A stretch of 32,488 bases of DNA. It comes from Saccoglossus kowalevskii. Its lineage: Eukaryota > Hemichordata > Enteropneusta > Harrimaniidae. Within the stretch, counting starts at the first letter, position 1. Each line of letters opens with the position of its first letter. Below are positions 1-9,798 of this stretch, piece after piece. The notes beneath the pieces were generated by a model, which was not told the DNA's origin, did not search any database, and saw nothing but the letters and a program-made list of their open reading frames with translations. The stretch is from the NCBI RefSeq assembly GCF_000003605.2, contig NW_003127663.1:1-32488 (forward strand), written 5' to 3'. The translations under genes were made by a program, and so were the position numbers.

Positions 1-1790
1 GACAATGTCTCGAATAACCTGGACGTCTCCTGGATGGACCTCCCAGGGACTCCACACGTTTGGTATGGAGACAGCAGGTGAGAGGTAACAGATTTTAAAC
101 GGTTGCAGAAGGATTTGGAGATGAGCTTGTAATCGGTGTTGAGTAGGGAAATTGGCCGTTTGTTTTGTGGGCTCAAGTGGGCATTTTCGTTAGCTGGAGT
201 GGAGGAATCACCGGGTTTGTTCAACAGGATGATGGTACCATGGCGCTGGGAGGACGAGAGTTTCCCAAGCTCAAGTTCTTGATTGAGTACTTCAGTGAGG
301 TCTTCCCCTATAAAACGCCAACATGCAGAATAAAATTCCTTAGGTAATCCATCACTTCCGGGGGTTTTGTGGTTTTGCATGCAGCGAAGTGACTGTTGAA
401 CCTCTGCAGGGGTGAGAGGCCCCTCCAGAGTAGATTGCTGATTAGGTGAGAGTTTGTTAGAAATTTTAGATAGGAAGAACTCCTGTTCCGTGGTGTTGAG
501 ACAAGGTTCAGCCGTGTACAGCGTTTGGTAAAAGTCGATGAGGGTTTCAGAGATTTTATCCTGAGAATGGTGAATAGTACCATGTTTATTCAAGATGGCA
601 GTGATGAGTTTCTCCTTTCCTCTGCGATGTTCCCGGCTGAAGAAGTATCTGGAGCATTTCTCATCCATATCCAGTTTTTGCACACGGGCCCGGATCTTGA
701 CTCCCTGCAAACGCTTGGCTTTAAGCTTATTAATTTTGTTTTTAATTTCGTGGTAGTTGTCTAGGGTTGGCTTGGAGCGATCTCCCTGATTCAGTTTTGA
801 TGTATAGAGCACAAGCTGTTGATGGAGCGATTCCAACGCTGCCTTGTGGGCTTTTGCCTTGCGATGAGAATGGGACTTCAGAAGAAGCTGCATACGATGT
901 TTTATCATATCCCACCAATCTGCCATGGTGTTGAAAGCTGGTTGCAGTGTCTTCCACTTGTTATAATGCTCTTCTAGGTCTTTAGTAATTTTAGGGTCCT
1001 GGAAAAGAGACGTGTTACACTTCCAAACTCCTGGGCCACGATGTGGGGAGGAGAAAGGAGAAATAGAGAGTTTCATAAACTCATGATCAGATAGCGAACA
1101 AGGAGAAATGCTAGTTTCAGTGTTTAAGCAGATGGAGACGTAAAATCTGTCAAGCCGGGAGGCAGTGGTGTTATTAGCATCCCGCCAGGTAAACTCCTGA
1201 GCAGTAGGGTGGTCTTTGCGCCAAGAATCGACCATGGAGAAATCACTGACCAGTTGGCAAAGTTGCCTACTACCGACAAAGGAGTGACGACTGGAAAGTG
1301 AACCACCACATTTGTCATTGGTGGACTCGATGCAGTTAAAGTCTCCTCCAAGTACGATTGGGAAGCCACTGCCACAGAATTCATGAAGTGAGTTGAAAAA
1401 ATCAGACCTACGCCCAGGAACATTAGGCCCATAAATGTTGACCAGAGTTAAAGGTGACCCGCTGACTTTAACTGTACAGGCGATTACTCTACCATCGCCG
1501 TCTTTCATGATGTTAGTTGGAGAAATGCCAGAGTTTGGCGAAAACAAAATCCCAACACCCTTGCTGTTGTTAGCGCCGATACTCCAAATGGCCTCGCCTC
1601 CCCACTCGCACGTCCACTGTTGTTCTTCTGCAAGAGTGCTGACATGAGCTTCCTGGATGAAAACAATGTCGTAGTTGTTACGGCAGTCTGAAAAAAGCTG
1701 AGCACGTTTATTGTACTCTTTTAAACCATTAATATTGATGGTGAGTATGGACAGAGAAGCCATAATAAGGGGTAGGGTGGTGTGAAGCAT
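1..1790 (-). pseudogene. Family A ORF2 fragment (endonuclease plus start of RT), copy A1
   Basis: The reading frame starts at the ATG at 1788-1790, as in the intact copies, and runs off the left window edge. It contains the AP-like endonuclease with the QEAH, GGDFNC and LSDHE motifs, the linker, and the first RT blocks (KTPGSDGLPKEFY, NKRPISLLN). Compared with 21762 onward, one T is missing near position 26, which shifts the frame just before the edge. Together with the truncated ORF1 this marks the copy as dead. I saw no other indel between 165 and 2138, because landmarks keep a constant offset to copy A2. Confidence 0.8.
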
Positions 1791-1796
1791 GACGAG

Positions 1797-2159
1797 TTAG
1801 GTGATGTAATAATAGTCAAAGAAGGATGAGTCCTTGGCCAGAACAAACTCAGGATGGCAGTTGCAGCAGTGGGAAAGCCATTCTGAGGTGTTGATAGAAG
1901 TGGCTTTGCATTGTTTTACAGGGCACAAAAGATGGATGGTATCAAAGAAGTTGTGGGAGGTTTGTAGGTGGTTTACCACGTCAGCCCAACCTGTGAGAAT
2001 TTTCCGGCAGTCTGTGCTAGATATTGAGCAGCATCTGACATCAACTTCGGAAAGCTTGTGCAGTGGGGAGTCACGACATTTTGATAGAGCGTTACGAACA
2101 CGTCTGGAAAGGAGGGGTTCTTCTTTTCCACTATCCACTGATTCTTGGTCCGAAGAGGC
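1797..2159 (-). pseudogene. Family A ORF1 C-terminal fragment, copy A1
   Basis: About 120 codons match the C-terminal end of the intact family A ORF1, ending in the same FFDYYYIT tail and TAA stop. The fragment keeps the two C-terminal C2H2-like fingers (C-x6-C-x12-H-x4-H and C-x4-C-x12-H-x4-H) but lacks the RNA-binding-like N-terminal region and all three CCHC knuckles. Upstream the frame runs straight into U5 snRNA sequence at 2160. There is no ATG start, so it is a remnant rather than a gene. Confidence 0.85.
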
Positions 2160-2236
2160 TCATTAGTTGTTCCTCTGCACGGAAATCTTTAGTAAAAGGC
2201 GAAAGATTTATGCGGCCTGCAGAAAAACCAGAGTTA
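2160..2236 (-). pseudogene. U5: U5 snRNA gene, 3'-truncated (nt 1-77)
   Basis: The 5' end, stem I and the complete loop I are present and match the intact copies. The sequence stops after the AACAACTAATGA segment, where the truncated family A LINE begins. The Sm site and the 3' terminal stem-loop are missing, so no stable U5 snRNP could form from this copy even though its upstream promoter region is intact. Confidence 0.9.
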
Positions 2237-3085
2237 ATTCGACATATGGTTGTGGTGTAATACATACGTTTCAGTGACCACAACTTCGGATAAGGTGAGT
2301 AAAGTGGGAAAACAAATATCTTTCGATTTTGTGTACTATGTGTAATTTCTTACAGAAACTTAGGTGGTTTGTTATTAAAGGCTAGACAAATAATTATGTT
2401 ATACAAAATACATTATGAGGAACGCTGCCTTGAATATGAGAAATACATAATTTGCCCCTGCTTTCTGACCAATAAACGTTTAAGTCGCGCTCTATAGCGA
2501 CGATACTGTAACAATGTTGTTCAAAGTGAAAACCGTCTCGTCATTTCGGATATTATAATTAATCTTAGATTTCTTTTCGGCATAATGTCCAGTATGATTG
2601 TAACATTGTTTTAGCATATAGCATTTCAAAGTTTAGCTGCCAGTCAGTACAAACTGTTGATAGTCAACAATGTAATTAATAGTTTACCTTCATGATTTTT
2701 TTAATAACTTGCCCTTTCAGTCGACAGCTACTTCAACATATCCCTGTATCCGCTGGTGGAGGGCGCAACTCGTGCGAATTTGATGAGCTATCAAACCAAA
2801 GTGTAAATTTCTACAGAAGGTCAGTGCCCGGCCACAAAGATCCGCCAATTGGAAATAATCTGTGAAATAAAAATGAAAAAACAAACAAACAAAAAACGGC
2901 GATGTTGAATTTTGCCCAAGCATACCCGGGCCTGATTAGACAGTCATGAAACCTGCCCGTCTGTTGTAAACCCGCCCGATAGAGCCTGGCCTTCGTCGAA
3001 ATTTGGATACTGAAAGATTTGGTCATCTGAATATCGTACATATTCAGGTTGCCGATTCAATTATTTCAAATATTTGTTTATTTAT
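2237..3085 (-). repeat. U5 intergenic spacer 1
   Basis: This is non-coding spacer upstream of U5-1 and downstream of U5-2. It contains the putative PSE promoter element at 2282-2300, a short inverted repeat GTCGC/GCGAC at 2484-2501, a second one TGTTGA/TCAACA at 2655-2669, and an A-rich AAAC run near 2875-2896. Small reading frames on the minus strand recur in every unit but are not supported as genes. Confidence 0.85.
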
Positions 3086-3205
3086 CGCCCCGCAATTGAG
3101 CGGGGTTATCAAAAATTTGATTATAGACTCATTAGTTGTTCCTCTGCACGGAAATCTTTAGTAAAAGGCGAAAGATTTATGCGGCCTGCAGAAAAACCAG
3201 AGTTA
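3086..3205 (-). ncRNA. U5: U5 snRNA gene, complete (copy 2)
   Basis: U5 is the core RNA of the U5 and U4/U6.U5 snRNPs; its loop I holds exon ends during both splicing steps. Reading the minus strand, the 5' end resembles the known U5 start (ACTCTGGTTT). The loop I sequence CGCCTTTTAC (3161-3170) is closed by ATCTTT/AAAGAT, and TGCAGAGGAACAACT follows. The Sm site AATTTTTG lies at 3110-3117, and a terminal hairpin CCCCGC/GCGGGG occupies 3088-3105. The 120 nt length fits metazoan U5 (about 116 nt). Counting from 3205 puts the loop uridines at 40-43, as in human U5. The exact 5' and 3' ends are inferred to within 1-3 nt. Confidence 0.95.
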
Positions 3206-4055
3206 ATTCGACATATGGTTGTGGTGTAATACATACGTTTCAGTGACCACAACTTCGGATAAGGTGAGTAAAGTGGGAAAACAAATATCTTTCGATTTTG
3301 TGTACTATGTGTAATTTCTTACAGAAACTTAGGTGGTTTGTTATTAAAGGCTAGACAAATAATTATGTTATACAAAATACATTATGAGGAACGCTGCCTT
3401 GAATATGAGAAATACATAATTTGCCCCTGCTTTCTGACCAATAAACGTTTAAGTCGCGCTCTATAGCGACGATACTGTAACAATGTTGTTCAAAGTGAAA
3501 ACCGTCTCGTCATTTCGGATATTATAATTAATCTTAGATTTCTTTTCGGCATAATGTCCAGTATGATTGTAACATTGTTTTAGCATATAGCACTTCAAAG
3601 TTTAGCTGCCAGTCAGTATAAACTGTTGATAGTCAACAATGTAATTAATAGTTTACCTTCATGATTTTTTTAATAACTTGCCCTTTCAGTCGACAGCTAC
3701 TTCAACATATCCCTGTATCCGCTGGTAGAGGGCGCAACTCGTGCGAATTTGATGAGCTATCAAACCAAAGTGTAAATTTCTACAGAAGGTCAGTGCCCGG
3801 CCACAAAGATCCGCCAATTGGAAGTAATCTGCGAAATAAAAATGAAAAAAACAAACAAACAAAAAACGGCGATGTTGAATTTTGCCCAAGCATACCCGGG
3901 CCTGATTAGACAGTCATGAAACCTGCCCGTCTGTTGTAAACCCGCCCGATAGAGCCTGGCCATCGTCGAAATTTGAATACTGAAAGATTTGGTCATCTGA
4001 ATATCGTACATATTCAGGTTGCCGATTCAATTATTTCTAATATTTGTTTATTTAT
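3206..4055 (-). repeat. U5 intergenic spacer 2
   Basis: This spacer is nearly identical to spacer 1. It carries the PSE-like element described at 3251-3269, the same two short inverted repeats and the AAAC run. No gene is seen. Confidence 0.85.
3251..3269 (-). promoter_or_regulatory. Putative U5 proximal sequence element (PSE)
   Basis: The sequence ACTCACCTTATCCGAAGTT on the minus strand lies 46-64 bp upstream of the U5 start. That is where the PSE of Pol II snRNA genes sits, and the TCACC core resembles the vertebrate consensus. The same 19 bp is present at 2282-2300, 4221-4239, 5192-5210, 11525-11543, 17917-17935, 18883-18901, 25298-25316 and 26268-26286, including upstream of U5 copies split by LINEs. 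The assignment rests on position and a partial consensus match, not on experiment. Confidence 0.5.
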
Positions 4056-4175
4056 CGCCCCGCAATTGAGCGGGGTTATCAAAAATTTGATTATAGACTC
4101 ATTAGTTGTTCCTCTGCACGGAAATCTTTAGTAAAAGGCGAAAGATTTATGCAGCCTGCAGAAAAACCAGAGTTA
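4056..4175 (-). ncRNA. U5: U5 snRNA gene, complete (copy 3)
   Basis: All U5 landmarks are present: 5' end at about 4175, loop I at 4131-4140, an Sm site and the terminal CCCCGC/GCGGGG hairpin. One substitution in the 5' stem region (GCAGCC on the + strand at 4151-4156 instead of GCGGCC) distinguishes it from copy 2. It lies upstream of the conserved loop, so it may be tolerated. Upstream PSE-like element at 4221-4239. Confidence 0.93.
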
Positions 4176-5026
4176 ATTCGACATATGGTTGTGGTGTAAT
4201 ACATACGTTTCAGTGACCACAACTTCGGATAAGGTGAGTAAAGTGGGAAAACAAATATCTTTCGATTTTGTGTACTATGTGTAATTTCTTACAGAAACTT
4301 AGGTGGTTTGTTATTAAAGGCTAGACAAATAATTATGTTATACAAAATACATTATGAGGAACGCTGCCTTGAATATGAGAAATACATAATTTGCCCCTGC
4401 TTTCTGACCAATAAACGTTTAAGTCGCGCTCTATAGCGACGATACTGTAACAATGTTGTTCAAAGTGAAATAACCGTCTCGTCATTTCGGATATTATAAT
4501 TAATCTTAGATTTCTTTTCGGCATAATGTCCAGTATGATTGTAACATTGTTTTAGCATATAGCACTTCAAAGTTTAGCTGCCAGTCAGTATAAACTGTTG
4601 ATAGTCAACAATGTAATTAATAGTTTACCTTCATGATTTTTTTAATAACTTGCCCTTTCAGTCGACAGCTACTTCAACATATCCCTGTATCCGCTGGTAG
4701 AGGGCGCAACTCGTGCGAATTTGATGAGCTATCAAACCAAAGTGTAAATTTCTACAGAAAGTCAGTGCCCGGCCACAAAGATCCGCCAATTGGAAGTAAT
4801 CTGTGAAATAAAAATGAAAAAAACAAACAAACAAAAACGGCGATGTTGAATTTTGCCCAAGCATACCCGGGCCTGATTAGACAGTCATGAAACCTGCCCG
4901 TCTGTTGTAAACCCGCCCGATAGAGCCTGGCCATCGTCGAAATTTGGATACTGAAAGATTTGGTCATCTGAATATCGTACATATTCAGGTTGCCGATTCA
5001 ATTATTTCTAATATTTGTTTAGTTAT
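4176..5026 (-). repeat. U5 intergenic spacer 3
   Basis: Standard-type spacer like spacers 1 and 2. A small difference is a longer run in GTGAAATAACCG near 4466-4477. No gene is seen. Confidence 0.85.
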
Positions 5027-5146
5027 CGCCCCGCAATTGAGCGGGGTTATCAAAACTTTGATTATAGACTCATTAGTTGTTCCTCTGCACGGAAATCTTT
5101 AGTAAAAGGCGAAAGATTTATGCGGCCTGCAGAAAAACCAGAGTTA
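5027..5146 (-). ncRNA. U5: U5 snRNA gene, complete, altered Sm site (copy 4)
   Basis: Loop I, its stem and the terminal hairpin match the other copies. The Sm site differs: the + strand reads CAAAACTTTG at 5051-5060 where other copies read CAAAAATTTG or CAAAAAATTG. The RNA would therefore carry AAGUUUUG rather than AAUUUUUG, with a G replacing the first U of the Sm heptamer. This could weaken Sm ring assembly, so the copy may be a poorly functional variant. Confidence 0.88.
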
Positions 5147-5996
5147 ATTCGACATATGGTTGTGGTGTAATACATACGTTTCAGTGACCACAACTTCGGA
5201 TAAGGTGAGTAAAGTGGGAAAACAAATATCTTTCGATTTTGTGTACTATGTGTAATTTCTTACAGAAACTTAGGTGGTTTGTTATTAAAGGCTAGGCAAA
5301 TAATTATGTTATACAAAATACATTATGAGGAACGCTGCCTTGAATATGAGAAATACATAATTTGCCTCTGCTTTCTGACCAATAAACGTTTAAGTCGCGC
5401 TCTATAGCGACGATACTGTAACAATGTTGTTCAAAGTGAAAACCGTCTCGTCATTTCGGATATTATAATTAATCTTAGATTTCTTTTCGGCATAATGTCC
5501 AGTATGATTGTAACATTGTTTTAGCATATAGCACTTCAAAGTTTAGCTGCCAGTCAGTACAAACTGTTGATAGTCAACAATGTAATTAATAGTTTACCTT
5601 CATGATTTTTTTAATAACTTGCCCTTTCAGTCGACAGCTACTTCAACATATCCCTGTATCCGCTGGTAGAGGGCGCAACTCGTGCGAATTTGATGAGCTA
5701 TCAAACCAAAGTGTAAATTTCTACAGAAGGTCAGTGCCCGGCCACAAAGATCCGCCAATTGGAAGTAATCTGTGAAATAAAAATGAAAAAAACAAACAAA
5801 CAAAAAACGGCGATGTTGAATTTTGCCCAAGCATACCCGGGCCTGATTAGACAGTCATGAAACCTGCCCGTCTGTTGTAAACCCGCCCGATAGAGCCTGG
5901 CCATCGTCGAAATTTGGATACTGAAAGATTTGGTCATCTGAATATCGTACATATTCAGGTTGCCGATTCAATTATTTCTAATATTTGTTTATTTAT
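5147..5996 (-). repeat. U5 intergenic spacer 4
   Basis: Standard-type spacer with the PSE-like element at 5192-5210 and the same inverted repeats. No gene is seen. Confidence 0.85.
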
Positions 5997-6082
5997 CGCC
6001 CCGCAATTGAGCGGGGTTATCAAAAAATTGATTATAGACTCATTAGTTGTTCCTCTGCACGGAAATCTTTAGTAAAAGGCGA
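5997..6082 (-). pseudogene. U5: U5 snRNA gene 3' part (nt 35-120), split by LINE B1
   Basis: This 86 bp runs from the first base of loop I through the Sm site (AAUUUUUUG) and the terminal hairpin. It ends at GTAAAAGGCGA on the + strand, directly abutting the LINE B1 3' end. Its missing 34-nt 5' part is found at 11446-11479; together they make exactly 120 nt. Confidence 0.93.
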
Positions 6083-6159
6083 TTTTTAGTTTGTAGGAAA
6101 AATCAATTTAACTTATCTTGAAACAGATGTGCAGAGGATCAAACATATACAAATGAACT

Positions 6160-6240
6160 GCAGGAGCCTCCTACTAGCAGGCTGGTCTCACCAGTTCTCG
6201 CCACAAGAGGGTACGATCCTCCCTACTGTAAAACTCCTGC
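6160..6240 (-). other. 3' UTR structured element of family B (B1)
   Basis: On the minus strand GCAGGAG at the start pairs with CTCCTGC at the end, enclosing an inner hairpin CTGGTGAGACCAG and the motif GGAGGATCG followed by CTTGTGGCGAGA. A similar order of motifs occurs in the family A 3' UTR (19848-19901), although the surrounding sequence differs. Reverse transcriptases of many LINEs bind a 3' UTR structure to prime at the target; that role is inferred here. Confidence 0.6.
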
Positions 6241-6351
6241 TGAAAATAAATATTTAGGGAACAAATGTGTTGTACTTGGAGGGATGTATCGAGAAAAGTT
6301 AACTCGAAAAGTTGAATAGATCAGGCATAGAATAGTGGTTGCAAGACAAAT

Positions 6352-9300
6352 TCATGACAAAATGGCGGCATACCCAGTCTGTGTTTTTTGGACGACAGGA
6401 TCCCATCTGAAGAAGAAATCTGGTCTTGCCAAACGGTGAAAATCAGTTTTCAAACGTGTTTTAATAGAGATCTTTACTTGTTGCAATAGTTGGTCCTGAG
6501 AAAGATGAATATTTTCAAATGCCGATTTGCATCGAGACTTCCAGATGTGCAATTTGACGATGTTAATCAAATAGAGTGCTGTACTCGATGGAAAGGATGA
6601 AGGTGACGCATCAGATATGCTATAGAAAATTAAGTTCAGATCACAAGGAGATATAATATTGAACCATTTAAAGAACAAATTATCCAGCCAAGACCACAAG
6701 AAAGCGGCAAGGTGGCAGGTGATGAACATGTGAATCATAGTTTCAGGGGAAGTACAGGTCGCACGTGGGCATTTGGAACATGAAACATATCCCCATTTGT
6801 GCATTACTGATGTTGTAACGACAGCACGGTGAACAATTTTCCAGGACAGACAGATCATATTGTTTTCCAGAATACACGAGTGCATACGATGCCAAATCAA
6901 AGGCCAGTCAAGGTTCGGGTTTTCTCCCACGACCTTTGGGTAGGTTACCGTATTTCTGGAGAGGTGATCGGACAATTCTCTAGTTGATGATGTCTTCCAG
7001 TTGATGCTTGGGCTTTTCCTCATGATCTGTTTAACCAATTCAGTTGTTGTTTTGTACCAAACTGGGCACGATTCAAAGTGAGGACTAGAATTAGACCAAA
7101 GGTGAGAAAGATAGTGTCTGAGTTCAGAGGCACAGTATGCTGTGAAATAAAGGTTGCAAGGTTTAGTCTGAAAAGAGATTTTTATGCTTTTCAGAAGAAG
7201 TGACATAGCTTTTGTGGGCAGATGTGATAGGCCCCAACCACCCTTTTCCTTCGGTAAGCAGATCACATCTCTTCGGACGTGTTCTTTGCGTCCTCCCCAA
7301 AAAAAACAAAGATATCGGCCATGATTGACTTCCTAATTGGAAGGGGGCAGGGGAAGAGAGGAGCAATATAGAAAAAGAGTGGCAAAGCAACAGAGTTCAG
7401 AAGAGTTGTCTTACCGGCATAAGTGAGATTTCTTGATTTCCAAGAATTGAGCACATGCTTCAGTTTGATTTGCCGATCATACCAATTCAAAGCAGACATA
7501 TCAGAATTTGAAATCCAGACACCGTTAACTTTTAGTTTATTGCTGTTAAAGGTGAATTGGCAAGGCGAGTGCCCGAGGCTTTAGAAAATCTATCAGACAA
7601 CATGATAAGGTGGTTGAGAGATGACAGGTCCGATAGTGAGGCTGTATTATCATCAGCATACTGCACGAGCTTACACTCATCAGTTGATCCAGGAAGGTAA
7701 AAGCCCTTGATCTTTTGGCAGTTCCTCACAGCGGCTGCAAATGGCTCGATGAACAGCACATAAAACAGGGGAGAAAGAGGGCATCCTTGGCGAACTCCTC
7801 TAGATAACATGATGGGGGGTGACAAATGACCATTAACCAGAACAGAGCTGGTGATACCATTATACAGACATGATATGAAGTGACTGAATTGGGGACCAAA
7901 ATTCATACGAAAAAGAACTTTGTGCAGAAAACTCCATTCCACCTGGTCAAAGGCTTTCTGTTGGTCCAATGAGATAAGCAGACCTGACATATTACGATCA
8001 TTAGCATGAAACACAATATCACGGATGATTTGAATGTTTTCTTGGATCGATCTTCCAGAGACACCACATGTTTGAAAGGGAGATAACAGACTAGAGATGA
8101 CAGGTTTCAGGCGGTTACAGAGAGATTTGGAGATCAGCTTGTAGTCCACATTCAAAAGCCATATAGGACGTTTGTTCTTTGGATCGAGGTGAGAGTTTTC
8201 ATTGCCAGGTTTGGTGACATCAATATCCTTATTGATAAGGGTGGTGACGCTTTTCTTTTGAGATGAAGAAAGATGACCGGAAGAAAGCTCTTCATTGATG
8301 ACGTCAGTCAGATCATATTTCAGAAAGTGCCAGCAATGAATATAAAATTCCTTTGGCAAACCATCCCTTCCGGGTGTTTTGTTGTTCTCCATGCCCCTAA
8401 GGGCATGTTCAATTTCAGAAGTTTTCAGAGGTGATTCCAAAGAATCACGCTGGCTACTTGAAAGACTGTGAGTCACCTGTGAAAGAAAAAAATCCTGATC
8501 TTCTTCGTCAAGTGATGATTTAGAAGTGAACAGAGATGCATAGAAGTTGTGAATTGTATTCAAAATATTTTTCTGAGAATGGTGAATGTCTTCATTCGTG
8601 TCTCTGATGGCAGAAATTACTTTCCTTTTTCCGCGACGGCGTTCACGACCAAGAAAATAACGAGAGCACTTCTCATTTTCATCAAGATTCTGAACCCGCG
8701 CACGGATTTTGGCGCCTTCGAGATTAGACATATTCAGGGAGTTGATTTGATCCCTTACAGAAGAATACTGCTCAAGGCTGGATTGGGACCGGTCCCCCTG
8801 ATTCAGCTTGGACGTCAGATGCTGAAGCTCATCATTAAGATATTTAAGTTTGACCTTTCTTGCATGAGATTTTTGACAAGCATATGAAATGAGACAAGAT
8901 TTACAACGGTCTTTAACCATATCCCATCATTCACTGATGTTATCAAAGGCCGGCTTCAGAGTCTTCCATCTTTCATAGTCGTCTTCGATGGATCTTATAA
9001 TCTCCGGATCCTGGAAGAGTGAGACGTTACATTTCCATACTCCAGGTCCCCGAGCAGGGGAATTAAAGGCTTTAAGCAGAATACATACAGCATCATGATC
9101 AGAAAGAGTGAAAGCAGAAATAGTCGCAGAAGATACATTCAGGGATGAAGATACATACAATCGGTCAATCCTAGATGAAACAGAGTTGTTCTTGTTGCGC
9201 CAGGTGAATTGTGATGTAGAAGGATGATGCTTTCGCCAAACATCCACAAGACTAAGTTCAGAGCAAAGATCACCCAACTCTAAGCCCCCTACATAGGAAT

Positions 9301-9778
9301 GGGAGCATGTTAGAGAACCTCCCAACTTGTCCATACTACTCTCAATACAATTAAAGTCCCCACCAAGAATCAGGGGGTAGTTACCTCCAAGAAATTGATG
9401 AAGCGAGTCAAGGAATTTTTTCCTCTGAGAAGGCATATTAGGAGCATACACAGAAATAACTTTAAACAGGTTTGTGTTCCACTTCACAACACTTGATACC
9501 ACTCTGCCACTATCATCAGAAACCGCGTTGTCAAATGAAACATTACATTTCGGTGAAAGGAGGATCCCCACACTTCTGCTGTTGTTCGAGCCGAGACTCC
9601 ATATCGCACTACCACCCCATTCTCTCTCCCACTGCTTTCCTTCCTCAAGAGAACAGACATGTGCCTCCTGGACAAGGATGATATCAAAGTTAGATTCATG
9701 ACAGTATTTGAAAAAAAGAGACCTTTTCATATAATCTTTTAAACCATTTATGTTTATTGAAATAATAGAGACAGACAT
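6352..9778 (-). pseudogene. Family B ORF2 (endonuclease-RT), broken copy B1
   Basis: The frame starts at ATG 9776-9778, 20 nt after the ORF1 stop. The N-terminal AP-like endonuclease shows NINGLKDY, QEAH, GGDFNC and LSDHD. The RT shows KTPGRDGLPKEFY, SLDQQKAFDQVEW, GVRQGCPLSPL and YADDN, and a C-terminal CPRATC..H..C knuckle lies near the end. Against copy B2 there are three lesions: a Trp to TGA stop at 8924-8926 (codon 284, just after the endonuclease), a 61 bp deletion at 7570/7571 just C-terminal of YADDN, and one base lost in the A-run near 7300. It encodes at best a free endonuclease domain of 283 aa. Confidence 0.92.
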
Positions 9779-9798
9779 ATTTTTGGTGAGAAGAACCT

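Larger units (their letters stand above)
1..2159 (-). mobile_element. Family A LINE, copy A1 (partial, 5'-truncated)
   Basis: This block aligns without gaps to the intact family A copy at 21762-23896, apart from one base missing near position 26. It holds the 5' half of ORF2 (endonuclease and the start of the reverse transcriptase) and the last third of ORF1. The element's 3' end lies beyond the left window edge. On the right the homology stops inside ORF1 at about 2159 and U5 sequence begins at once, so the 5' UTR, gag region and CCHC knuckles are gone. This 5' junction is not at the usual U5 loop I site. It could be a 5'-truncated insertion or a later deletion. Confidence 0.9.
2160..6082 (-). 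repeat. Tandem U5 snRNA gene array (period about 970 bp)
   Basis: The same unit recurs head to tail: the landmark CATTAGTTGTTCC starts at 2161, 3130, 4100, 5071 and 6041, giving periods of 969, 970, 971 and 970 bp. Each unit is about 120 bp of U5 gene plus about 850 bp of spacer. Units differ by scattered substitutions and 1-2 bp indels in homopolymers. The same unit continues between the LINEs at 11446-12411, 17838-19773 and 25221-27158, so the LINEs sit inside one array. Confidence 0.95.

Noticed and set aside
3686-4011. Recurrent 67-76 aa minus-strand reading frames in each U5 spacer
   Set aside because: They recur only because the spacers are near-identical, they shift frame between units at the AAAC run, and they show no domain or composition typical of a protein.
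2160-6082. CRISPR or satellite-only interpretation of the 970 bp repeats
   Set aside because: The repeat period is far too long for CRISPR, and each unit contains a recognisable U5 gene with Sm site and 3' hairpin, so it is a gene array.
6181-6240. tRNA-like box B (GGTACGATCC) in the LINE 3' UTR, + strand; similar CTTCGAGTCC in family A
   Set aside because: No matching box A at a proper distance, no cloverleaf and no anticodon stem; better explained as part of the shared 3' UTR stem-loop.
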